Assembly (NCBI GenBank): GCA_903826715.1
Contig: CAIKFN010000125.1
Location: 1-35,060, forward strand
From: an uncultured Actinomycetes bacterium
Lineage (GTDB): Bacteria > Actinomycetota > Acidimicrobiia > Acidimicrobiales > RAAP-2
Direction: 5' to 3'
Length of the DNA stretch: 35,060 nucleotides
Shown here: in pieces, positions 15,385 to 23,512 of the stretch
Layout of the letters: each line of letters starts with the position of its first letter
Position numbering within the stretch: the stretch's first letter is position 1
The notes under the pieces: generated by a model
The model's input: the letters and a program-made list of their open reading frames with translations, nothing else
The model's database searches: none
What the model was told of the DNA's origin: nothing
Position numbers and translations under genes: made by a program

Positions 15385-16530
15385 TTATGATCCAATCCCA
15401 TATATTCGGGCTGCATTCCCTTTAAAAAAGGACTCAGCAGCTTTCTTGGCGTTAATCAGTGTGAAGTCATGATCGTCAATCATTGATTCAAGAACTTCAT
15501 TAACTGCTTTTCGAGCGGAGATTGCTGACATTACGTGAAGGTCCGGAACACGAGCGCCATCTGAGGAGTAGAGAATTTTTGAGGAAGGGGCAACGCTAAA
15601 AGCTTCTTCAGTCATTCGAAGCATAGAACGACTCGACTGAAATGCAATGCCGTATGAAACATCCAAGTACGCGTTTTGATATACGGAAGCAAGGTATGAC
15701 CCTTCTTTCGTATACGGCCAGCAACCATGGAGCATCACAATTGGAGCATTTTTATATCGAACATTCTCAAGCACAGACCTGAGCTCAAGAGGGTTGGCCG
15801 TTCTAAAATCAACATCCGGGTCGCCATATGCAACGTGGAACTGAACAGGTAGCTCTTGCGATGCTGCAGATTCAAGTGAAAGGTGAAGAAGGTGGTCAAC
15901 CAATGGCTTATAACCAAGTCGCACCGAGCCGGTTTGCGCAACCTCAGATCGAGCTTCAATATAAGCAGAGTGGACATGATCTTCATCCCAGTTTTCAATG
16001 TTTAGTCCTGTGCGGTATCCAACAATTGACTTAAAGCCAACGTATCCCCTGCTTCGCACATCACTTACCAATTCACGAACTTTTTCAATAAGAGCTTTGA
16101 AGGAGTCAGTTGCAGCAATTAACTTCTGAAATTCAACTTCAAGTCGAAGTAGGTAAAAGGACTCTCCCCCACTTAGCCGATTGAACTCTTCTTCCGAGAC
16201 CGCTTCGTCTCTAGGTGGGTAGCCATCATCAAAGATGTACTTCCCAATTCCAGAATTTGAAAGAAGGTTCGATACGGCGTCAGCTGCACTCAGTGCAGAG
16301 CGTTTTTTGTAGACCGATTCTTCTGTTGCCTCACAGCCAAAATGTTCACTCAGGAGATTTATTAAACGACCATAAAAGGCTGTGTTCGCAGAGTCATGAA
16401 TCTGCATTGATTTGTCATGTGATTCACTAAAAAGTGACCTCCAAGATTCAAGGTCATGGAACGAATCTAGTTTTACAGCGTGACAATGATTATCAATTAT
16501 TTTTAACTCTTCAAGACCTAGATCAACCAT
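15385..16530 (-). CDS. Amidohydrolase-family protein of the FluG/GS-associated type
   Basis: A 381-residue metal-dependent hydrolase (TIM barrel). Metal-ligand candidates are H15 and H17 (DNHCH), K167 (GFKSIVGYR, possible carboxylated Lys), H232 (QFHVAYGDPD), H268 (MLHGCWPY) and D324 (YSSDGARVP). This motif order is that of the amidohydrolase domain fused to a glutamine-synthetase domain in FluG and plant NodGS proteins. Here the two are separate adjacent genes with 2 nt between them. Likely reaction: hydrolysis of an amide or decarboxylation-type step on a product of the ligase. Substrate unknown. Confidence 0.85.
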   Translation of the reverse strand: MVDLGLEELKIIDNHCHAVKLDSFHDLESWRSLFSESHDKSMQIHDSANTAFYGRLINLLSEHFGCEATEESVYKKRSALSAADAVSNLLSNSGIGKYIFDDGYPPRDEAVSEEEFNRLSGGESFYLLRLEVEFQKLIAATDSFKALIEKVRELVSDVRSRGYVGFKSIVGYRTGLNIENWDEDHVHSAYIEARSEVAQTGSVRLGYKPLVDHLLHLSLESAASQELPVQFHVAYGDPDVDFRTANPLELRSVLENVRYKNAPIVMLHGCWPYTKEGSYLASVYQNAYLDVSYGIAFQSSRSMLRMTEEAFSVAPSSKILYSSDGARVPDLHVMSAISARKAVNEVLESMIDDHDFTLINAKKAAESFFKGNAARIYGIGS

Positions 16531-16532
16531 CG

Positions 16533-17903
16533 CTAAAACCTGTAGAAGTGATTATTTATCTCAAAGTCGATATCATTAGCAGCAAATTGGTCTGCTTCGT
16601 GACGCCTAGTTAACAGAATGCATCGAGTTAAAAGGTCTCCTAATGACGAGGTAAGGAATTTGTCACCTTCAAGGTTATTGAGGGCATCATGCATTGTCGA
16701 AGGAAGAGGAACTGCCTTACATGCAGCCAATTCTTCTGGTGAAAGCTTCGCGGGGTCATGTTCACATGGCAGTCCTGGGGTAAGACCACGATCAATTCCA
16801 TCGAGTCCGGCGGCGAGCAATGCACCAAGCGAAAGGTAAGGATTTGAACTTGCGTCAGATGGCTTGTACTCAATGTTGAGACTTTGACCTGAACCCTCAA
16901 AGAAAGGAGAAATGACGCGCAGAGCAACTTCTTTGTTATCAAAGCCCCACGAGGCAGTAGAAGACGCCCATGCACCAGGCTTTAGTCGGCGATATGAGTT
17001 GTAACTAGGTGCAGTTAGAGCAACCAGTGCGGGGAGGTGGGCCTGGACACCTGCAACGAATTGGCGAGCAATAAGTGAAAGTCCGCGCTCAGATGATTCA
17101 TCATGGAGCACATTTACATTTGTTTTTGTGTCCCAAAGTGAAAAATGAATGTGAGCGCCACTACCAATCTCATCTGGAAAAGGTTTTGGTGCAAACGAAG
17201 CAAGAAGACCGTGCTGAAGAGCAACACCGCGAACCGTGTCACGGAAATACATCTGATTATCTGCAGCTCGAAGAGCATCGGTGTAGTGAATTGCGATTTC
17301 TTGCTGCCCCCTACCAAATTCATTGATTGCCTGCTCCGGCTCGATTCCCATTTTCTCAAGGGCGCTAACGGTATCAATCATTATTTGAGCGTTTAAGTCG
17401 TGACCAATTGGGCTGTAAACCGGTGAATGATGAACGAAATCGAATGGACGATATTTACCGTCATCCTCATACGCAAGGTAATACTCATTTTCAAAAGCAG
17501 CTTCAAAGCGAAGTCCTAAGCTCGCAGCTCTTTCAATCATTTTCTTTAAGAACGATCGTGGGCATGCACCCCAGTCAGTTCTTGTCTCGTCGAGTTGATC
17601 ACAGAGCACAACCGCAGAGCCAGGCACCCAAGGTAGAACACGAAACGTATCGGGATCGGGAACTATTCGTATTTCACCGATTGGTTCCATGCCATCAATG
17701 TGAATCATCGTTTCAAGCATGTTGATAGCCATTTGAGCACGCGTTAAGTTCACCCCATCGCGCATCTTTGTCTCTAATTGACTAATGTGAACAGCCTTGG
17801 AGCGTGCAACACCACTCGCATCACAATATTCCAGTCGAATTAACTGAACTCCTGCATCTTTTGCAGCTTTTACTATTGAATTAGTTGACATTTTTTCTTT
17901 CAT
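16533..17903 (-). CDS. Glutamine-synthetase-like ligase (gamma-glutamyl-amide synthetase type)
   Basis: A 456-residue GS-family protein. Metal and ATP residues are conserved: E138 and E140 (FENEYY), E195, E202, H251 and H253 (GSGAHIHFSL), and NSYRRLKPG near 302-310, ending in the usual aromatic tail HFYRF. Catabolic relatives such as PuuA or GlnA3-type enzymes attach glutamate to an amine. The context (permease, amidohydrolase, cysteine hydrolase, no GlnB or other nitrogen-assimilation genes) supports a catabolic ligase rather than a housekeeping glutamine synthetase. Starts 2 nt after the SDR gene; an ATG four codons later with AAAGAAA before it is an alternative start. Confidence 0.88.
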   Translation of the reverse strand: MKEKMSTNSIVKAAKDAGVQLIRLEYCDASGVARSKAVHISQLETKMRDGVNLTRAQMAINMLETMIHIDGMEPIGEIRIVPDPDTFRVLPWVPGSAVVLCDQLDETRTDWGACPRSFLKKMIERAASLGLRFEAAFENEYYLAYEDDGKYRPFDFVHHSPVYSPIGHDLNAQIMIDTVSALEKMGIEPEQAINEFGRGQQEIAIHYTDALRAADNQMYFRDTVRGVALQHGLLASFAPKPFPDEIGSGAHIHFSLWDTKTNVNVLHDESSERGLSLIARQFVAGVQAHLPALVALTAPSYNSYRRLKPGAWASSTASWGFDNKEVALRVISPFFEGSGQSLNIEYKPSDASSNPYLSLGALLAAGLDGIDRGLTPGLPCEHDPAKLSPEELAACKAVPLPSTMHDALNNLEGDKFLTSSLGDLLTRCILLTRRHEADQFAANDIDFEINNHFYRF

Positions 17904-17905
17904 AA

Positions 17906-18655
17906 TTAGAGCATTACGTCGCCACCGTTTGGACCCAATGTTTGGCCAACGTAGTAGCTGCCATCAGCGGATGCGAGAAGAATCGCAGTTGGTGTGACTT
18001 CGTCAACACGGCCGAATCTTCCAATTGGTAGTTCGGCGAGCTTTGCACTTCGCCATTCTTCAGTTTCGCTGTCGAGAAGTGGCGTAATAATTGGTCCGGG
18101 GGCAATTGCGTTTACTAATACACCACGTGTAGATACTTCTCGTGCCAGTGACTTTGTGAGTCCGATAATCCCAGCCTTCGACGCGCTGTAGTGAGCAACT
18201 GCTCCCCCACCAATTTGACCGAGCTGCGAAGCAATGTTGATTATTCGCCCTTCACCGCGCTCGAGCATTGGATTGATAAATGCACGAATGCAGAGAAAAG
18301 TACCTCTTAAATTCGTGTTCAGAACTCGGTCCCAGTCAGCTACAGACAAATTCTCTACAAGAGATTCAGTGAAGATACCAGCGTTATTTACAAGTATGTC
18401 AACTCGTCCAAACTCATCAATTGCAACTCGAGCAAGATTCGAAACACTTTTTTCGTCAGCAACATCAGTCTGTACAAATAATGACCTTCTGCCATGAGCC
18501 TTAATTGCGCTTAAAGTTTCTGCCGCAGCTTCAGGGCCAGAAAGATCAGCCACAATTACATCGGCGCCTTCTGATGCAAAGGCGATTGCAATGCCTTGAC
18601 CAATTCCTGAAGACGCACCCGTAACCAAAGCAATCTTATTTTCAAGGCGCATCAT
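17906..18655 (-). CDS. Short-chain dehydrogenase/reductase 2 of module A
   Basis: A 249-residue classical SDR. TGASSGIG is at 12-19, NNAG at 90-93, active site S143, Y156 and K160 (YSASK), with D37 after beta-2 pointing to NAD. I set the start at 18655 because this ATG overlaps the upstream stop (ATGA) and AAGGAAG lies 7 nt before it; the longer frame from 18673 would begin inside that ribosome site. A second ATG follows at once. Probable alcohol or hydroxyacid dehydrogenase for a pathway intermediate. Substrate unknown. Confidence 0.88.
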   Translation of the reverse strand: MMRLENKIALVTGASSGIGQGIAIAFASEGADVIVADLSGPEAAAETLSAIKAHGRRSLFVQTDVADEKSVSNLARVAIDEFGRVDILVNNAGIFTESLVENLSVADWDRVLNTNLRGTFLCIRAFINPMLERGEGRIINIASQLGQIGGGAVAHYSASKAGIIGLTKSLAREVSTRGVLVNAIAPGPIITPLLDSETEEWRSAKLAELPIGRFGRVDEVTPTAILLASADGSYYVGQTLGPNGGDVML

Positions 18656-19329
18656 TGAATTGCTTCCTTCCATAGTTTTGAGATTGTTGAAGTTGTTGCG
18701 ATGTCAAAGCGATTACTCATCAGAAGCATTGAAGCATCATGTTGAGACTTATCATCACTACCAACTGCATCTTCAGCAATTGTGACGAAATAATTTGCAA
18801 ACAGCGCGTCTCTTGCAGTTGACTCAACGCAACCTTCGGTGGTGCAACCAGCGATAACAACGCACTGGATTGCATTGCTTCGAAGCAGAAGATCTAGATT
18901 GGTGCCCCAAAAACCGCTGGAACGATATTTCAGCACAACAAATTCTCCCTTAGTTGGCTCAAACCCTGCAGAGAAGTTATGACCAGTTGTTCCAGGAATT
19001 GTGTAACGAAGAGCTGGCAAGTCCTCACGTGCAGCCATGTGCATTCGAAGATTGAAGCGAATTTGTGCTGGCGAATCACTGCCACGGGCATCAAGAGCAG
19101 TATTTTGAAGGTGAATAACAGAAACCCCGTGTTCGCGAGCAGATTCGAGCAGTTCGCGGACACGGGGTTTTACTGTTTCATACATCGAAAGATCAATTCC
19201 CATTTTCCCAAAGACACCATCAGAATCAATGAAGTCTTTTTGCATGTCGATGACAATTAAGGCAGTGTGTTTAGGATCCACCAGTTCTGATAGTTCACTA
19301 AATACTTCTTTGCCATCAACAATGATCAT
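18652..19329 (-). CDS. Isochorismatase-like cysteine hydrolase (amidase)
   Basis: A 225-residue enzyme with the catalytic triad D28 (VIDMQKDF), K134 (VVLKYRSSGF) and C167 (GCTTEGCVES). The cis-peptide before C167 and the motif CVESTARDA place it among the amide-cleaving members (maleamate, N-carbamoyl-type, biuret and ureidoacrylate hydrolases) rather than true isochorismatases, which lack the Cys. It should release ammonia or carbamate from a linear amide. It is the second gene of module A after the permease, with 17 nt between them. The exact substrate cannot be told. Confidence 0.88.
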   Translation of the reverse strand: MIIVDGKEVFSELSELVDPKHTALIVIDMQKDFIDSDGVFGKMGIDLSMYETVKPRVRELLESAREHGVSVIHLQNTALDARGSDSPAQIRFNLRMHMAAREDLPALRYTIPGTTGHNFSAGFEPTKGEFVVLKYRSSGFWGTNLDLLLRSNAIQCVVIAGCTTEGCVESTARDALFANYFVTIAEDAVGSDDKSQHDASMLLMSNRFDIATTSTISKLWKEAIQ

Positions 19330-19346
19330 GGATGAATCTTTTTAAA

Positions 19347-20789
19347 TCAATTGCCATGATGATGAGCAAACTCATCATCATTAATGAACTGACCGAGAGA
19401 ATTAATCTTCTCTGGAGAATTCTTTCTGTAGAGCAACAACAGAGCAGTTCCCAAGGCGAGCCAACCAAGAACAATCCATGGCACGAGGCTGAATGGCCAA
19501 CTTTGACCCGGCTTTGCAACACTCCACAGCGGGTAGGCCAGCGCAATGATTCCAAGCACTGGAATAACAATGTGGCGACCAGTGCTTCGGTCATTTCGCT
19601 TCCAGAAGTACTTAATTAGCGCAATGTTTGAGAGACAGTAGACAATCACGATGGCAACTGTTCCAATGGTTCCAGTGAACCCATAGTTTCCACTCGCACC
19701 AGGTCCGAGCCACTCACCTCCAGCAATTCCAGCAACAACAGTAAACACCGTTTGCGCTGCAATTGCGCCATATGGTGAGTACCAGTCTTTGTGAACTTTT
19801 CCTATTGACTTTGGCAGAATCTGGTCACGTCCCATTGAGAACATAACGCGAACAGTCGTATTGTGAATTGCCATAAAGCAACTAAACAATCCGGCAATCG
19901 CTGCAAGCTCAATTGGTTGTAGCAACCAGTGAGCGTAGTGGTGTCCAAGTGTCACAAAAGGATTTGGATCACCCAAGAACTTAAGCAAGTTTGCGTGGTT
20001 GTTGAGTCCATATCCTGAAGTTAGCGCGTACATAACAATTACATAGAAAATTCCAACAGCGAATAGTGCTGAGTTAACTGCTAGTGGAACGTTCTTCTTA
20101 GGATCGCGGGTTTCTTCTCCCAACGTTGCAGCGGCGTCAAAGCCAATGAACGAAAGAATTCCAAAAACAACACCAAGTCCAACGCCAGAGATTCCATGAG
20201 GTGAAGATCCAGGATTGAAGTAGCTAAGTGTATTTCCGTGACCTGCATGGAAAATCGCAAGAATGGCAAGAACAAGGAAGATGATTACTTCGAGTACCAA
20301 TAGGAATAGGTCAACATTCACTGAAGCTCGAATCGAACGAATTGAAAGCCCGAGAATCAAAACCATTCCAATTAACGAAAAGACCCACCAAGGAACATTC
20401 GAATTGAAAGTTGCAACAAAGTAGTCATGAACGAATGAGCCAAACGCAGAAAACAGTCCTGGAGCCAATAATGCGTAGCCCATCCAAAATAGCCACCCTG
20501 TGAAGAATCCAGCTGTTGGCCCTATGCCTGCTCGGTTAAACGTATAAAACGATCCAGACGACGGAAGTAACTTCGAAAACTGAACAACTGTATTTCCTGT
20601 CAACAAGCACGCAATGAATGCAAGCAGGAATGACAGAGGCAGCGCGGAACCGGCTTGTGGCGCTGCTGCTGGTGCATTCAAGACAACTGCAAGTACGGGC
20701 GCCATTGCTGCAGCGGCTAATGCAATTCCATTTGGAACGCTGAGCACACCTTTCTGCAATGACTGTTGTGAATCTTTATTTAACGACAT
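19347..20789 (-). CDS. APC-superfamily amino acid/amine permease
   Basis: A 480-residue integral membrane protein with about 12-13 hydrophobic helices. The first helix (VPNGIALAAAAMAPVLAV) carries the substrate-binding Gly/Ala-rich break, and FIGFDAAATLGEETRDPKKNVP is the typical APC loop between helices 6 and 7. It likely imports the module's substrate, an amino acid, amine or amide. First gene of module A; a GGGGGG tract 6 nt before the ATG is the ribosome site. Two palindromes lie in the 170-nt upstream gap. Confidence 0.88.
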   Translation of the reverse strand: MSLNKDSQQSLQKGVLSVPNGIALAAAAMAPVLAVVLNAPAAAPQAGSALPLSFLLAFIACLLTGNTVVQFSKLLPSSGSFYTFNRAGIGPTAGFFTGWLFWMGYALLAPGLFSAFGSFVHDYFVATFNSNVPWWVFSLIGMVLILGLSIRSIRASVNVDLFLLVLEVIIFLVLAILAIFHAGHGNTLSYFNPGSSPHGISGVGLGVVFGILSFIGFDAAATLGEETRDPKKNVPLAVNSALFAVGIFYVIVMYALTSGYGLNNHANLLKFLGDPNPFVTLGHHYAHWLLQPIELAAIAGLFSCFMAIHNTTVRVMFSMGRDQILPKSIGKVHKDWYSPYGAIAAQTVFTVVAGIAGGEWLGPGASGNYGFTGTIGTVAIVIVYCLSNIALIKYFWKRNDRSTGRHIVIPVLGIIALAYPLWSVAKPGQSWPFSLVPWIVLGWLALGTALLLLYRKNSPEKINSLGQFINDDEFAHHHGN

Positions 20790-20818
20790 TTGGGCCCCCC
20801 AAGTTAGGTACTGCTGTA

Positions 20819-20835
20819 ATAGATTTGTAATCTAT
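20819..20835. promoter_or_regulatory. Candidate operator upstream of module A permease
   Basis: A perfect inverted repeat, ATAGATT-TGT-AATCTAT (7-bp arms), 30 nt upstream of the permease start. A second, shorter palindrome (ATTAC-ATA-GTAAT, 20891-20903) lies further up. Size and position fit a GntR/FCD-type dimer site and the operon encodes such a regulator; binding is inferred. Confidence 0.4.
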
Positions 20836-20961
20836 CAGCGTGAAAGACTCCAGTGATGTCAATAAAAAAACCCTGATCAAAACCTATTTAATTACATAGT
20901 AATCACAAAGTCAAGGTTTGGCGGAAGGACGAAGATTCAATTGAATATTGACTACTAATTG

Positions 20962-21840
20962 CTATTTTGAAGAAATGTCTCGTGCAATTTCCTCAAGGTG
21001 GTTGAACCAAATCGACATATGACCATCTTGGGAGAAGTGCTGGGCGGTAGACCTGGGAACCGTTTTAGTGAGCCAGTCACCATGTGACGCAGGAACCATT
21101 AAGTCATTGCTTCCGTACCAAAAAGATGTTGGGACCTTAATGTCTTGGACTGAAAAGCCCCATGGTTTTAGAAATGCACGATCATCATCAAAGAAGCCGT
21201 CGCTCCCCTTCGAAAACCCATGCACATAGTCGTTTGCTGCACGTTCACGTAGATGAAGTGGAGACCAGGCCTGTTTGTCAACTTCTGACATAACGTCACC
21301 AAAAAGATCAATAACGTTGCTAGGTGTTGCATGCTTAAATGTTTCACCAGCTGAGCGAACGTGCTCGTCGTATTCTGGGCCACCTTGCTTAGCGAGCTCA
21401 AATTCATCAATGTTTCCTTGGCCCATTCCTTCTGTCCAGTCAAAGTCAGCATCGATAGGAGCAACACCAGCAACTGAAAGTGCGCCTGTGCAGCGAGGAT
21501 CAAGCGCAGCACATGCAAGTGTATGTGGTCCACCGCCGCTCCAGCCAACCGAGACGTACGAAGAGCGTCTTTCTTTGTCAAGAATTGCCCCAACATCACC
21601 AACAACAGAACTGACGCTTCTGCCAATGTTGCGGTCTGAGTTTCCATAGCCTGCACGGCTATAGCTGATTACAAAGAAATCGCCCATAGCGAGTAACTCT
21701 TGGTAATGCATGAAGGTGAGTAAGCATCCAGGGGTACCATGATGAAATACGACGGTCTTTCCATCTGGGTTTCCAACAGTGCCATATTCAAAGTTGCGCC
21801 CATCGGAAGTCTTTATTGCATGATGTTGAAGTTCTGTCAT
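20962..21840 (-). CDS. Alpha/beta-hydrolase
   Basis: A 292-residue soluble enzyme. The oxyanion-hole motif HHGTPG, the nucleophile elbow GWSGGG, an acidic residue in YGSNDLMVP and the final His in SQDGHMS make a complete Ser-Asp-His triad. I set the start at the ATG at 21840, just before TELQHHAIKTSDG where the family's first strand begins; an upstream TTG at 21864 is possible but unneeded. TATAGT in repeat copy 1, about 30 nt upstream, could be its -10 box, leaving a leader with AGGA. It is transcribed toward module A, 172 nt before the permease, and may belong to the pathway as an esterase or ring-product hydrolase. Confidence 0.85.
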   Translation of the reverse strand: MTELQHHAIKTSDGRNFEYGTVGNPDGKTVVFHHGTPGCLLTFMHYQELLAMGDFFVISYSRAGYGNSDRNIGRSVSSVVGDVGAILDKERRSSYVSVGWSGGGPHTLACAALDPRCTGALSVAGVAPIDADFDWTEGMGQGNIDEFELAKQGGPEYDEHVRSAGETFKHATPSNVIDLFGDVMSEVDKQAWSPLHLRERAANDYVHGFSKGSDGFFDDDRAFLKPWGFSVQDIKVPTSFWYGSNDLMVPASHGDWLTKTVPRSTAQHFSQDGHMSIWFNHLEEIARDISSK

Positions 21841-21852
21841 GTTCCTAACCAA

Positions 21853-22017
21853 ATTTCTACGCAAACTATAGCCATTGACTCTGTTTACAGAATTGACAAA
21901 TTAAGGCAATTCCCTGCATTTCACCCGGGGAGCAAATTTCTTAATATTTGGCTACTATATCCAACTATCAGATCAGATCTGTAAATAGCCTGGGGGGGCT
22001 TATGAGCAACGAGAATC
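21853..22017 (+). repeat. Direct repeat copy 1 (promoter plus start of a membrane-protein gene)
   Basis: About 165 bp matching 29193-29357 at roughly 95% (about seven mismatches and a 1-nt indel over the best 155 bp). Both copies contain the 13-bp palindrome CAGATC-A-GATCTG (here 21969-21981), a G-rich ribosome site and ATGAGCAACGAGAATC. Identity stops right after this sixth codon. Here the frame ends after 15 codons, so this copy is a promoter and start without a gene. The G-tract is GGGGGGG instead of GGAGGG. Confidence 0.85.
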
Positions 22018-22048
22018 TCAAAACCATTTGGCCCAACGAGACGAACTA
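22001..22048 (+). pseudogene. Truncated gene start: 5' relic of a copy of the membrane-protein gene at 29342
   Basis: ATG AGC AAC GAG AAT is shared with the intact gene at 29342, but then the frame diverges and stops at TAA after 15 codons. A short stretch with CATTTGGCCCA also occurs about 90 nt into the intact gene, so an internal deletion is possible. It directly abuts the 3' end of the secreted HExxH protein gene on the other strand. Confidence 0.5.
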
Positions 22049-22055
22049 AATTTTC

Positions 22056-23345
22056 TTACTTAGCCACAAATGGATTCTGTGCGTATTCCGCTGATAAGAC
22101 TCGACCAAGAATCGTTGAACCAGCCTCCCAAGTAATTCCGTAAACATTTTTGAATGCCTGGGCGAATGTGTCGCCATCTGCCTCTCGTGCAATGAGCGCC
22201 ATAGTTGATTGTGGCCCCGCAATCGCAACTAAAGCCTCTGTTGCAGCCATACCAACTGAGTACCCCATTTTGTATAGTGGGCCATTTTGATAACACGAGT
22301 TTGAAACAGATTCATTTGGTATTTGTGAGTAGAGGTAAGACTTAAGTGCTGCAGCTGTCCACCCTGGAAACTTTGGATCGAGCGGACCACTTGAAACTGT
22401 GGCATTTCTTTTATCTAAATATTGAGAAAGTGTCGGAGATGCCGCAGCGATACCAGTCGCATTAGGTTGGCCCTCATGAATCCAGCACGGAGTCGTGATA
22501 TGAACGTAATAGGACCGAGCAGTGCTAGCGGTACCAATAAATTGTGCTGCCTGAACGGTGTGGGTATATTCATGTGAAACTTCGCCACTCTGAGTCGGAT
22601 CCCAAGGATGCTGAGGGTCTGCAGTGGTTACTCCAAGCATCATAAGACTGTCTTTTGACTTATCTATTCCCCCAGCATTTCCGGCATAGCAATCTCCCAT
22701 CGGGCCAGTAGTTTGACCTGGCTTACTTGATTTTGAGCAAGTTTGCTGAACGAGGTGCAGAGCTTCCTGTGGATCCTGTGGAGTCGCATATCCCTTCACC
22801 TTGAATATGGTCTTAAATTGCTGCTGAGCCCAATTGGTATCAAGATTGTTGTAAGCAATAATGTTCACAAAAGATGATTGCTGGAATCCTTCCCAGAGGC
22901 GAAATTCTTTGCTGAGCAATGATTCTTCTAAAGTTTTGGTTACTGACGTTGTTTTAGGCCCTACATAAAGTGCATGAGGGACAACGATTGAAGAATTCTT
23001 CGTAATTACGTTCTGAACATTCTGGTATGCAACTGATGGAATATCAGCAATGTGCGACATCACATTTGCAAATGTAATTGCATTTGGGCCTGTTGCTTCT
23101 GGGATCGGCAACACAATTGGAATTTTTGCTTTAAAAGATGTTGGTGTGCCGTCATCCCACTGAAAGTGATCTTGTCGACCTTCCGCCTGGCAGATGTAGC
23201 GTTTCCCGCCAGATATTTGAGTAGCTCCGGCGGTGGTGCAAGAGACTCCGGCTTTTGCGCTGGATGCTTGCGCGGTTCCAACAAAAGTAGTTGAAATTCC
23301 AATGACCAATACAGCTGAAATAAGAATCAAATTTGGCTTTTTCAT
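22056..23345 (-). CDS. Secreted HExxH (gluzincin-like) putative metallopeptidase
   Basis: A 429-residue exported protein. The signal peptide covers about residues 1-28 (KK start, hydrophobic core, cut after AQA). A short domain with C36 and C52 (SCTTAG...YICQ), common at the start of actinobacterial secreted proteins, follows. The zinc motif is HEYTH (258-262); the WIHEGQ segment with E291 downstream fits the third ligand of gluzincins. This makes a zinc peptidase likely, though the middle domain is not one I recognise. I use the ATG at 23345: TAAAGT sits exactly 6 nt upstream, so the mRNA is probably leaderless; a GTG at 23351 is the alternative. It lies between repeat copy 1 and the amidase gene. 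Confidence 0.8.
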   Translation of the reverse strand: MKKPNLILISAVLVIGISTTFVGTAQASSAKAGVSCTTAGATQISGGKRYICQAEGRQDHFQWDDGTPTSFKAKIPIVLPIPEATGPNAITFANVMSHIADIPSVAYQNVQNVITKNSSIVVPHALYVGPKTTSVTKTLEESLLSKEFRLWEGFQQSSFVNIIAYNNLDTNWAQQQFKTIFKVKGYATPQDPQEALHLVQQTCSKSSKPGQTTGPMGDCYAGNAGGIDKSKDSLMMLGVTTADPQHPWDPTQSGEVSHEYTHTVQAAQFIGTASTARSYYVHITTPCWIHEGQPNATGIAAASPTLSQYLDKRNATVSSGPLDPKFPGWTAAALKSYLYSQIPNESVSNSCYQNGPLYKMGYSVGMAATEALVAIAGPQSTMALIAREADGDTFAQAFKNVYGITWEAGSTILGRVLSAEYAQNPFVAK

Positions 23346-23512
23346 AAACACACTTTAGGGTCTGCTGAGCTCTCCGTAGATGATTAGATAAGTAAACCTT
23401 TTGGCAATTTCTGCGATATTCATCAAACCAGGGCTTGCGTCATACCAGATTTAACTCCAATTGAACATTGAAGATGGACCTCACATTAGAAATAAATCGT
23501 TCTAGGCAAGAC

